9,210 nt of DNA, taken from JACCUZ01 sp038246575. GTDB lineage: Bacteria; Actinomycetota; Actinomycetes; JACCUZ01. A program made the translations under genes and the position numbers. Under the pieces are notes generated by a model that had not been told where the DNA came from, made no database searches, and saw nothing but the letters and a program-made list of their open reading frames with translations. The stretch lies in the NCBI GenBank assembly GCA_038246575.1, contig JBBRVU010000170.1, forward strand, positions 1 through 9,210, read 5' to 3'. Below are positions 1-5,814 of this stretch, in pieces (the first letter of the stretch is position 1; every line of letters begins with the position of its first letter).

Positions 1-79
1 CAGGCGGTGGCGGCGTATGGATGCCAGTCCAACGCGCTGCGGGCGCTGTGGTTACGCTCGCGTGTCGCGGCGGGCCTGA

Positions 80-99
80 TGTCTGTCGCCCCACAGACA
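80..99 (+). promoter_or_regulatory. Perfect 7-bp hairpin in the sucC leader
   Basis: TGTCTGT (80-86) and ACAGACA (93-99) are perfect inverted repeats around a 6-base loop, CGCCCC. The hairpin ends 14 bases before the sucC ribosome binding site. No T-run follows it, so a classical intrinsic terminator for an upstream gene is not well supported. It could be a leader structure affecting sucC translation or mRNA stability, or a terminator stem of an upstream gene that lies outside the window. Bases 1-79 show no gene end that I can recognise and only a weak -10-like TACGCT at 53-58 with no matching -35 box. Confidence 0.45.
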
Positions 100-113
100 C
101 CCCGACCACCTGC

Positions 114-118
114 GAGGA
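114..118 (+). promoter_or_regulatory. Ribosome binding site that sets the sucC start
   Basis: GAGGA lies 8 bases before the GTG at 127. It decides between that start and an in-frame extension of 40 codons that reaches back to base 7. The extension carries no family sequence, whereas the protein from 127 begins with the usual MDLFEYQAR of SucC. Confidence 0.75.
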
Positions 119-126
119 CGAGCACC

Positions 127-1311
127 GTGGACCTCTTCGAGTACCAGGCCCGAGACCTCTTCGAGAAGCACGGGGTCCCTGTTCTCGGCGGGGCAGTGGC
201 CGAGACCGCGGCCGAGGCACGCGCGGCGGCGGAGCGGCTGCTGCCCGAGGGTGGCGGCAAGGTCGTCATCAAGGCGCAGGTCAAGACCGGGGGGCGCGGC
301 AAGGCCGGTGGCGTCAAGCTCGCCTCCTCGGCCGACGAGGCCGAGCAGATCGCCGGGCAGATCCTCGGCATGGACATCAAGGGCCACACCGTGCACCGGG
401 TGATGATCGCCCCTGGTGCGGACATCGCCGAGGAGTACTACTTCTCGGTGCTGCTGGACCGGGCCAACCGCACGTACCTCGCGATGGCCTCCCGGGAGGG
501 TGGCGTCGAGATCGAGCAGCTCGCGGTAGAGAAGCCCGAGGCGCTCGCCCGCATCGCGGTCGACGCCCTCGAGGGCATCGACGAGGCCAAGGCCCGCGAG
601 ATCGCCGAGCAGGGCGGCTTCCCCGAGGACGTCCGCGACCAGGTGGCGGTCGCCGTCCAACGGCTCTGGGACGTCTTCGTCGCCGAGGACGCCACGCTGG
701 TCGAGGTCAACCCGATGGTGAAGACGGCCGACGGGCGGGTCGTCGCCCTCGACGGCAAGGTGACGCTGGACGAGAACGCCGGCTTCCGCCAGACCGAGCA
801 CGCCGGGCTCGAGGACGAGCGCAGCGCCGACCCGCTCGAGGCCAAGGCCAAGGCGAAGGGCCTCAACTACGTCAAGCTCGACGGCGAGGTCGGCATCATC
901 GGCAACGGCGCCGGGCTGGTGATGAGCACCCTCGACGTCGTGGCGTACGCCGGTGAGGAGTTCGGCGGGGTCAAGCCAGCCAACTTCCTCGACATCGGAG
1001 GCGGCGCGTCAGCCGACGTGATGGCCGACGGTCTCGACGTCATCCTCGGCGACCCGGACGTGAAGTCGGTTCTGGTCAACGTCTTCGGCGGCATCACGTC
1101 CTGCGACGCGGTGGCCAACGGCATCGTCCAGGCGCTGGAGATGCTCAAGACCCGCGGCGACTCGATCAGCAAGCCTCTCGTCGTACGCCTGGACGGGAAC
1201 AACGCCGAGGAGGGTCGGCGCATCCTCGACGAGGCCGAGCACGACGTCGTCGAGATGGTGGACACGATGGACGGGGCGGCCCGACGGGTCGCCGAGCTGG
1301 CAGCGAAGTAA
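127..1311 (+). CDS. sucC: Succinyl-CoA synthetase (ADP-forming), beta subunit
   Basis: This is the nucleotide-binding beta subunit of the TCA-cycle enzyme that interconverts succinyl-CoA and succinate with ATP or GTP formation. It works in the cytoplasm with SucD. The protein has 394 residues, close to the roughly 390 usual for the family. It opens with MDLFEYQARDLFEKHGVP, the standard SucC N-terminus. An ATP-grasp domain covers about residues 1-220, with the glycine-rich VKTGGRGKAGGVK at 52-64 and LVEVNPMV at 191-198. A CoA-ligase domain covers about 250-390, with GNGAGLVMSTLD at 259-270, NFLDIGGGA at 286-294 and NVFGGITSCD at 318-327. The start is GTG with GAGGA 8 bases upstream; an in-frame extension to base 7 exists but carries no family sequence. 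sucD follows after 17 bases, so the two are surely co-transcribed. Nucleotide preference (ADP or GDP) cannot be read from the sequence. Confidence 0.97.
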   Translation: MDLFEYQARDLFEKHGVPVLGGAVAETAAEARAAAERLLPEGGGKVVIKAQVKTGGRGKAGGVKLASSADEAEQIAGQILGMDIKGHTVHRVMIAPGADIAEEYYFSVLLDRANRTYLAMASREGGVEIEQLAVEKPEALARIAVDALEGIDEAKAREIAEQGGFPEDVRDQVAVAVQRLWDVFVAEDATLVEVNPMVKTADGRVVALDGKVTLDENAGFRQTEHAGLEDERSADPLEAKAKAKGLNYVKLDGEVGIIGNGAGLVMSTLDVVAYAGEEFGGVKPANFLDIGGGASADVMADGLDVILGDPDVKSVLVNVFGGITSCDAVANGIVQALEMLKTRGDSISKPLVVRLDGNNAEEGRRILDEAEHDVVEMVDTMDGAARRVAELAAK

Positions 1312-1328
1312 GGGACGGACGAAGCGAC

Positions 1329-2216
1329 ATGGCCATCTGGCTCACGAAGGACAGCAAGGTCGTCGTCCAGGGGATGACCGGCTCCGAGGGCATGAAGCAC
1401 ACCCGTCGGATGCTCGCCTCGGGCACCCAGGTCGTCGGCGGGGTCAACCCGCGCAAGGCCGGAACCTCGGTCGATGTCGACGGCACCAGCCTGCCGGTGT
1501 TCGCCGGCGTCGGTGAGGCGATGAAGGAGACGGGGGCCGACGTCTCGGTGCTCTTCGTGCCCCCGGCGTTCGCCAAGGACGCGGTCATCGAGGCGGTCGA
1601 CGCCCAGATCCCGCTTGCCGTGGTCATCACCGAGGGCATCCCGGTGCACGACAGCGCGGCGTTCCACCAGCACGCCGTCAACGCCGGCAGCACCCGGATC
1701 ATCGGGCCCAACTGTCCCGGACTGATCAGCCCCGGGCAGTCCAACGCCGGCATCATCCCGGCCGACATCGCGAAGGCCGGGAGGATCGGCCTGGTCTCGA
1801 AGTCCGGCACGTTGACCTACCAGATGATGTACGAGCTGCGCGACATCGGCTTCTCGACCTGCGTGGGCATCGGCGGTGACCCGGTCATCGGCACGACGCA
1901 CATCGACTGCCTGCAGGCGTTCCAGGACGACCCCGAGACCGACGCGATCGTGATGATCGGCGAGATCGGCGGCGACGCCGAGGAGCGAGCCGCTGCCTAC
2001 ATCAAGGACAACGTCACCAAGCCGGTCGTCGGCTACGTCGCCGGATTCACCGCACCCGAGGGCAAGACTATGGGTCACGCAGGCGCGATCGTGTCCGGCT
2101 CGTCCGGCACCGCAGCCGCCAAGCAGGAGGCCCTCGAGGCGGTCGGGGTGAAGGTCGGCAAGACCCCGTCCGAGACCGCCCGCCTGATGCGCGAGGTCAG
2201 GACCGCCGCCCGCTGA
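1329..2216 (+). CDS. sucD: Succinyl-CoA synthetase, alpha subunit
   Basis: This is the CoA-binding, transiently phosphorylated subunit of succinyl-CoA synthetase. The 295-residue length matches the family. A Rossmann-type CoA-binding domain occupies about residues 5-100, with VVVQGMTGSEG at 11-21 and VGGVNPRKAG at 36-45. The CoA-ligase domain follows, with GPNCPG at 126-131 and SKSGTLTYQ at 158-166. The catalytic histidine is His250 in the motif KTMGHAGAIVSG, equivalent to the phosphohistidine known in the E. coli enzyme. The ATG start is preceded by AGGGAC (1311-1316), which begins at the last base of the sucC stop codon; spacing is slightly long. It is the last gene of the sucCD unit: the TGA is followed at once by a run of C-tracts, and the next gene is on the opposite strand. 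Confidence 0.97.
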   Translation: MAIWLTKDSKVVVQGMTGSEGMKHTRRMLASGTQVVGGVNPRKAGTSVDVDGTSLPVFAGVGEAMKETGADVSVLFVPPAFAKDAVIEAVDAQIPLAVVITEGIPVHDSAAFHQHAVNAGSTRIIGPNCPGLISPGQSNAGIIPADIAKAGRIGLVSKSGTLTYQMMYELRDIGFSTCVGIGGDPVIGTTHIDCLQAFQDDPETDAIVMIGEIGGDAEERAAAYIKDNVTKPVVGYVAGFTAPEGKTMGHAGAIVSGSSGTAAAKQEALEAVGVKVGKTPSETARLMREVRTAAR

Positions 2217-2231
2217 CCCACCCACCCACCC
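2217..2231 (-). repeat. Four-run G-tract (potential G-quadruplex) just after sucD
   Basis: The plus strand reads CCCACCCACCCACCC, so the minus strand reads GGGTGGGTGGGTGGG: four runs of three G with single-base loops. This spacing is known to give very stable parallel G-quadruplexes. It begins at the base after the sucD TGA. The G-rich strand is the template strand for sucCD transcription. It would appear in RNA only if transcription of the convergent sigma operon ran through. It is followed by a second tetranucleotide run, GCGACCGACCGACCC (2233-2247). The sequence is certain; folding and any role are inference. Confidence 0.7.
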
Positions 2232-2268
2232 AGCGACCGACCGACCCATCCGATCCGCCCGGGACCTA

Positions 2269-2321
2269 TGTGGACTCCGACACACCGCTCCGTCGGCGGG
2301 TCCTGTGTCCGCGGGTCCACA
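2269..2321. terminator. Long imperfect hairpin at the convergent gene junction, probable bidirectional terminator
   Basis: TGTGGAC (2269-2275) pairs with GTCCACA (2315-2321), and GACACA (2279-2284) pairs with TGTGTC (2304-2309). An internal loop of 3 and 5 bases separates the two helices. Within the 19-base loop, CCGC (2285-2288) can pair with GCGG (2296-2299). The element sits between the sucD stop at 2216 and the stop of the convergent membrane-protein gene at 2380, where a terminator serving both strands is expected. There is no T-run on either side, which is common for actinobacterial terminators but weakens the call. A GGCA repeat (about 2332-2346) follows. Confidence 0.55.
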
Positions 2322-2379
2322 AGGGCGGGTTGGCAGGCAGGCAGGCCGGGCGGCGGGCGGGAGGTCGACGGCGGTGGGT

Positions 2380-3171
2380 TCAGCCGGTGGCCCGGTCGAG
2401 GGCGGACTGGAGTCGTCCTGCGGTCCACACCCAACCGGTGGTCGTCTCGGCAGGGTTCGCCGATGCCGACCAGTCGAGCACCACGAGCACGAGGCCCCGC
2501 CGGGCGGCGGCCGCCTCGATGTAGCTCGGCTCCGAGGCGACCGACGGGACGAAAGTGCGCGACACCCGTCGGGCGGCCGGGAACCCGTCGACCGGCCCGG
2601 CCGGGCGCATCGAGACCTCGCCGTTCGCAGGGTCGACCGGGACGCAGCCGGCCAGATCGCTGCCGACCCGGTCCACCGCGGCCCGGGCTGCCGCAGTGTC
2701 GGCGAAGCGCAGCACGTACTCGTACACCCGGGCCTCGCTGCCGTCCTGGTAGAAGCGAGTTGCCCGGACCTCGGTGGCGCCCCAGCCGGCCGGGCGGACC
2801 CGGCACTCCGGGGCGGTCACGACCGGCTCCTGGTCGGCGTCAATGAACGGGCCGATGCCGTCGTAGCCGCCGAGACCTGCCAGGTCGGCGGGCCGAACGA
2901 ACGGCTCGGCGCTCAGCGCGACATCATCGGTCACCGACGTGGTCACCGACGGCGTCGGATCGGCCGGGATGTCCGCTGCCTTCCGGTCACCGACCAGACC
3001 CCCGGCGCCCGCTACGCCGACCAGGATCGCGACGCCTGCCAGCACGCCGCCGAGGACCTGCTGTCGGGAGCGCTGGTCGCCACGGCGGCGGACCGAGGCG
3101 GAGTCCTCCAGCGCAACGCGCTCGGCGTCTGGCGCCAGCGATCGCAGCAGCTCCTCGATGCGCTCGGGCAC
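2380..3171 (-). CDS. Single-pass membrane protein, probable anti-sigma factor/sensor for the adjacent ECF sigma factor
   Basis: The 263-residue protein has three parts. A charged cytoplasmic segment (1-38) contains ERIEELLRSLAPDAERV. One hydrophobic helix spans about residues 39-60. An extracytoplasmic domain follows (about 65-263), starting with a Pro/Thr/Ser-rich stretch. The ectodomain holds only two cysteines, Cys123 and Cys176, which could form a disulphide. The pattern around 138-176, ending in ADTAAARAAVDRVGSDLAGC, loosely resembles the PknH-type extracellular sensor domains of actinobacteria. No HxxxCxxC zinc anti-sigma motif is present. The start is GTG, 2 bases after the sigma-factor stop, with GGAGGTGAG (3178-3186) inside the end of the sigma gene, so translation is probably coupled. 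Anti-sigma function is inferred from this coupling and topology, not from a recognised domain; a secreted-ligand sensor is an alternative. Confidence 0.7.
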   Translation of the reverse strand: MPERIEELLRSLAPDAERVALEDSASVRRRGDQRSRQQVLGGVLAGVAILVGVAGAGGLVGDRKAADIPADPTPSVTTSVTDDVALSAEPFVRPADLAGLGGYDGIGPFIDADQEPVVTAPECRVRPAGWGATEVRATRFYQDGSEARVYEYVLRFADTAAARAAVDRVGSDLAGCVPVDPANGEVSMRPAGPVDGFPAARRVSRTFVPSVASEPSYIEAAAARRGLVLVVLDWSASANPAETTTGWVWTAGRLQSALDRATG

Positions 3172-3173
3172 AG

Positions 3174-3677
3174 TCAGCTCACCTCCGCGAGCGAGTTGTC
3201 GGACAGGAGCTCGGCCAGCGCGGCCCGGCCGCGGGAGAGGCGGGCCTTGACGGTGCCCTCGGGCGACCGTGTCTCGTGGGCGACCTCGGCGACCGACAGG
3301 CCGCCGAGGTGGTGCAGCACGATGGCTCGGCGCTGCGCCTCCGGGATCTGCCTGAGCGCGGTCACGAGCGCGACGTTGTCGACGCTCGGTTCAGGAGCGT
3401 CCGGTGCCGGGCCGTGGCGCAGCAGGGCAGCGGCGCCGTTCCTGGCCTTGCGCCACCGGCTCGCTGCCAGCCGCCAGGCCACCGTGCGGACCCAGGCCTC
3501 CGGGTCGTCGTAGGCCGACACGGCCGACCAGCGTTGCCAGGCACGGGCATACGCCTCCTGTGCGATCTCCTGGGCGTCGGCAAGATTGCCGGTCATCGCG
3601 TACATCTGGTGCACGACGCGGCGGCGCGTCCCCGCGTAGAAGGCGTCGAAGCCCTCCGCGTCCCTGCCGCCGCCCAC
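3174..3677 (-). CDS. ECF (extracytoplasmic function) RNA polymerase sigma factor, SigE-like family
   Basis: This is a 167-residue sigma-70 family protein with only regions 2 and 4, which directs RNA polymerase to a small set of promoters. Region 2 is about residues 9-75, with FDAFYAGTRRRVVHQMYAMTG followed by ADAQEIAQEAYARAWQRW and DDPEAWVRTVAWRLAASRWR. A short linker (about 80-100) leads to region 4 (about 103-158), with LRQIPEAQRRAIVLHHLGGLSVAEVA and the helix-turn-helix SPEGTVKARLSRGRAAL. I chose GTG at 3677 because AGAAGGAG (3683-3690) lies just upstream; a longer frame runs to 3773, but its extra residues are unlike sigma factors and it would start beyond the predicted promoter. It is the first gene of a two-gene operon with the membrane partner. 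No C-terminal SnoaL-type extension is present. The exact ECF subgroup cannot be set without a profile search. Confidence 0.93.
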   Translation of the reverse strand: MGGGRDAEGFDAFYAGTRRRVVHQMYAMTGNLADAQEIAQEAYARAWQRWSAVSAYDDPEAWVRTVAWRLAASRWRKARNGAAALLRHGPAPDAPEPSVDNVALVTALRQIPEAQRRAIVLHHLGGLSVAEVAHETRSPEGTVKARLSRGRAALAELLSDNSLAEVS

Positions 3678-3682
3678 GCGCG

Positions 3683-3690
3683 CTCCTTCT
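3683..3690 (-). promoter_or_regulatory. Ribosome binding site that sets the sigma-factor start
   Basis: Read on the minus strand this is AGAAGGAG, followed 5 bases later by GTG at 3677. It is the only good Shine-Dalgarno sequence near the 5' end of the frame and selects the 167-residue protein over upstream starts. Confidence 0.75.
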
Positions 3691-3732
3691 GACCGATGAC
3701 CCCCGGGTCCGGTCCGGGGCGCTGCAGAAGAA

Positions 3733-3758
3733 GACGCGCGGCCGGGTCGTCCGGTTGC
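3733..3758 (-). promoter_or_regulatory. ECF-type promoter of the sigma/anti-sigma operon (GCAACC-N16-CGTC)
   Basis: On the minus strand GCAACC (3758-3753) is followed after exactly 16 bases by CGTC (3736-3733). An AAC-containing -35 box and a CGTC -10 box at about this distance are the known hallmarks of many actinobacterial ECF promoters, including Streptomyces SigE-type targets. A transcript would start near 3726 and give a leader of about 50 bases before the GTG at 3677. In that leader CCCCGG (3701-3706) and CCGGGG (3714-3719) can form a short GC hairpin just above the ribosome binding site. Self-activation by the sigma factor encoded here is inferred from position. Confidence 0.6.
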
Positions 3759-3863
3759 ATGCCTGACCTGCATTCTGAACCGGGCCTGGTCGCCAACGGA
3801 GCCTCCTACCGTTGACTTGAACCCGCGTGTCGCCCCCTGTCAAGACCTGCATGAGCAGCGACG

Positions 3864-5141
3864 ATGGGTTCGATGACCCAGCAGCTGTCCCGTCCGCCGT
3901 CAGCTCGGCGCGGACGCTCCCTGACGTCGTCCTCGGCGCCGGCCGGACGGCCACCGCGCCAGCTGACGGTCGCCGGGATGCTCGCCGCCCTGCAGTCCGG
4001 CGGGCTCGGCATCCTGGCGGTGATGGTGCTCGTGCTCGTCGGCTGGGCCACCGCGGCCGACAGCGGCGCCAGCGCGACCGCCGCAGTCGTCGCCGCCCTG
4101 CAGACCTGGCTGGTCGGGCACCACGCGACGCTGATCTTTCCCGGCGGGACGTTCTCGCTCGCTCCGCTCGGGCTCACCGCGCTCCCCGTGGCCCTGCTGC
4201 ACACGGCCAGCCTGCGGGCGGGACGGGCCGCGGGCATCACCGGCAAGCGTGGGGTGGTCTCGCTGACGTCCGCGGTCACCGCGACCTACGCCGTGCTGGC
4301 CGTCGCCGTGGCGCTGCTGACCCGCACCGATGGCGTACGCCCCGAGCCGGTGACTGCCTTCGTCGGCGCCGCCGTGGTCGCCGTGATCGCCAGCGGGTCC
4401 GCAGCAGTGCGAGCCACCGGCCGGGTGGCCGTGCTCTGGCTCCGGCTGCCGGCGCTGGTCCGGCTCGCGGTGCCGGCGACGGGCGCAGCGGCCGCAGCTC
4501 TCCTCGTGGGGGGAGCGGTGCTCACCGGCGCCGCACTGGCGAGCAACCGCGCCGGGGCTGAGTCCCTCGTCGCTGCCCTCGGTGCCGGGCCTGGGGGCGT
4601 CGTGCTGCTCCTGCTCGGCTCGCTGGCTCTCGTGCCCAACGCTGTGGTGTACGGGCTGGCTTTCGCCGCCGGCCCGGGCTTTGCCGTCGGCACCGGCACC
4701 TCGGTGACGATGGCCGGCGCCCAGCTGGGCGCGGTCCCGGCCGTCCCGCTGCTGGCCGCTTTGCCCCAGGACGGAGGTGGCGGTCTGGCCTGGTCGGCGC
4801 TCGCGGTGCCGGTCGTGGCCGGGGTGCTGGCTGCCCTGCTGGTGCGTCGCTGCGAGGGCCATCGGCGCTCGCGTTCCGCCGGGCGGCCGGCGTGGCGGGC
4901 CGCGTGGTCGGTGAGCTGGGTCGATGACCTGCGGGTCTCGGGCCTGGTCGGACTGTGTGTCGCCGCTGTGACCGGCGTGCTGGCCGCGCTCGCGCAAGGC
5001 TCGGCCGGGCCGGGCCGGATGGCCGAGGTCGGGCCGACCTGGTGGGTGGTCGCCCCGGCGGTCGGCCTCGAGGTCGCTGTCGTCACCGCGGCCGCGCTGT
5101 GCGCAACGGCACGCTCCCGAGCCGTCGGACGGACTGCCTGA
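3864..5141 (+). CDS. Polytopic membrane protein of the DUF6350 family, function unknown
   Basis: The protein has 425 residues. A short basic, Ser/Pro-rich cytoplasmic tail (1-35) is followed by about ten hydrophobic helices, roughly at 38-64, 96-118, 132-152, 164-181, 203-226, 244-268, 282-300, 308-328, 358-378 and 391-415. PNAVVYGLAFAAGPGFAVGTGTS (258-280) matches the Gly/Pro-rich signature I associate with DUF6350 proteins, found in actinobacteria beside sucD or purN. Some databases label such proteins as cell-division PerM-like, but I know of no firm function. A basic cytoplasmic loop (329-350) separates the last two helices from the rest. No clear Shine-Dalgarno precedes ATG 3864; ATG 3873, three codons in, is an alternative start. 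The gene is divergent from the sigma operon (186 bases between starts), so the two control regions share that gap. The stop lies 34 bases before the purN start. Confidence 0.8.
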   Translation: MGSMTQQLSRPPSARRGRSLTSSSAPAGRPPRQLTVAGMLAALQSGGLGILAVMVLVLVGWATAADSGASATAAVVAALQTWLVGHHATLIFPGGTFSLAPLGLTALPVALLHTASLRAGRAAGITGKRGVVSLTSAVTATYAVLAVAVALLTRTDGVRPEPVTAFVGAAVVAVIASGSAAVRATGRVAVLWLRLPALVRLAVPATGAAAAALLVGGAVLTGAALASNRAGAESLVAALGAGPGGVVLLLLGSLALVPNAVVYGLAFAAGPGFAVGTGTSVTMAGAQLGAVPAVPLLAALPQDGGGGLAWSALAVPVVAGVLAALLVRRCEGHRRSRSAGRPAWRAAWSVSWVDDLRVSGLVGLCVAAVTGVLAALAQGSAGPGRMAEVGPTWWVVAPAVGLEVAVVTAAALCATARSRAVGRTA

Positions 5142-5163
5142 CCGACCTCGGGTGCGACGCCAC

Positions 5164-5169
5164 TATCGT
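5164..5169 (+). promoter_or_regulatory. Candidate -10 box for a leaderless purN transcript
   Basis: TATCGT fits the actinobacterial TANNNT -10 pattern and ends 6 bases before the GTG at 5176. That is the distance at which transcription normally begins, so the start codon would be the first bases of the mRNA. No Shine-Dalgarno sequence precedes this GTG. The -35 region is weak: CCGACC at 5142-5147 (16-base spacer) is the best fit. Leaderless transcripts are common in actinobacteria. The call rests on the -10 spacing alone. Confidence 0.4.
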
Positions 5170-5175
5170 CACGCC

Positions 5176-5814
5176 GTGGCCACGACCAGGGGAGGGGACT
5201 CCGACGGGACCGATCCGCTGCCCCGGATCGTCGTGCTCGCCAGCGGCAGCGGATCCACCCTGCAGGCGCTTCTCGATGCGGCCGGCGACGCGGCGTACGG
5301 CGTGGTGGTCGCGGCTGTCGGCAGCGACCGCCCCGACGCCGCCGCCCTCGACCGGGCCCGGGCCGCGGGCGTCGCGACCTTCGTGGTGCCGATGGGTCCG
5401 GACCGGGACGCCTGGGACCTCGCACTGAGCGAGCAGGTGGCGGCCTACCGCCCCGACCTCGTGGTCTCGGCGGGCTTCATGCGACTGGTGGGAACGGCCT
5501 TCCTCGACCGCTTCGGGGGCCGATTCGTCAACAGCCACCCGTCGTTGCTGCCGTCGTTCCCGGGTGCCCGCGCTGTACGCGATGCCCTGCAGCACGGCGC
5601 GAGGGTGACCGGCGCGACGCTGTTCATCGTCGACAGCGGTGTCGACAGCGGCCCGATCGTCGCGCAGGCCGCGGTGCCGGTCCAGGACGACGACGACGAG
5701 GCCGCGCTGCACGAGCGCATCAAGGTCGAGGAGCGCACGCTGCTCGCCGACACCGTCGGGCGCATGGTCCGCGAAGGGTTCACCATCACCGGCAGAAGGG
5801 TCACGATCCCGTGA
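5176..5814 (+). CDS. purN: Phosphoribosylglycinamide (GAR) formyltransferase 1
   Basis: This enzyme transfers a formyl group from 10-formyltetrahydrofolate to GAR, the third step of de novo purine synthesis. The 212-residue protein matches the family. The phosphate-binding loop is LASGSGSTLQALLDA (21-35). RPDLVVSAGFMRLVG (92-106) is followed by the catalytic motif FVNSHPSLLPSFPGARAV (117-134), with Asn119 and His121, and by Asp157 in VDSGVDSGP; these correspond to Asn106, His108 and Asp144 of E. coli PurN. The position of E. coli His137 is Phe150 here. VDSGVDSG is encoded by a 12-base tandem near-repeat (5629-5652). An upstream GTG at 5152 would add eight residues (MRRHYRHA) outside the fold; I prefer GTG 5176 because it sits 6 bases after a -10-like TATCGT. 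purH overlaps its stop by 4 bases (GTGA), so the two are translationally coupled. Confidence 0.95.
   Translation: MATTRGGDSDGTDPLPRIVVLASGSGSTLQALLDAAGDAAYGVVVAAVGSDRPDAAALDRARAAGVATFVVPMGPDRDAWDLALSEQVAAYRPDLVVSAGFMRLVGTAFLDRFGGRFVNSHPSLLPSFPGARAVRDALQHGARVTGATLFIVDSGVDSGPIVAQAAVPVQDDDDEAALHERIKVEERTLLADTVGRMVREGFTITGRRVTIP

Noticed and set aside
7..126. N-terminal 40-codon extension of sucC
   Set aside because: The extra residues resemble nothing in SucC, and GTG 127 has a proper ribosome binding site and the conserved MDLFEYQAR start.
867..2285. 472-codon open frame antisense to sucCD
   Set aside because: GC-rich DNA leaves long antisense frames open. The translation is Asp/Gly/Arg-rich with no domain, and both sense genes are unmistakable.
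3678..3773. 32-codon N-terminal extension of the sigma factor
   Set aside because: Its Arg/Gly/Pro-rich sequence is unlike sigma region 1 or 2, and it would begin upstream of the predicted transcription start; GTG 3677 has a strong ribosome binding site.
3776..3823. Two TGAACC boxes 42 bases apart on the plus strand as ECF -35 elements for DUF6350
   Set aside because: Neither has a CGTC-like -10 box at 15-18 bases downstream.
3815..3843. Minus-strand TTGACA-N17-TCAAGT as a housekeeping promoter for the sigma operon
   Set aside because: The -35 box is good but the -10 box is poor and the leader would be about 130 bases. The ECF-type boxes nearer the gene fit better, though a second promoter cannot be excluded.
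3900..5425. Two long minus-strand frames opposite the DUF6350 and purN genes
   Set aside because: Both translate to Arg/Pro/Gly-rich sequence lacking any recognisable fold; the sense frames show clear membrane helices and PurN motifs.
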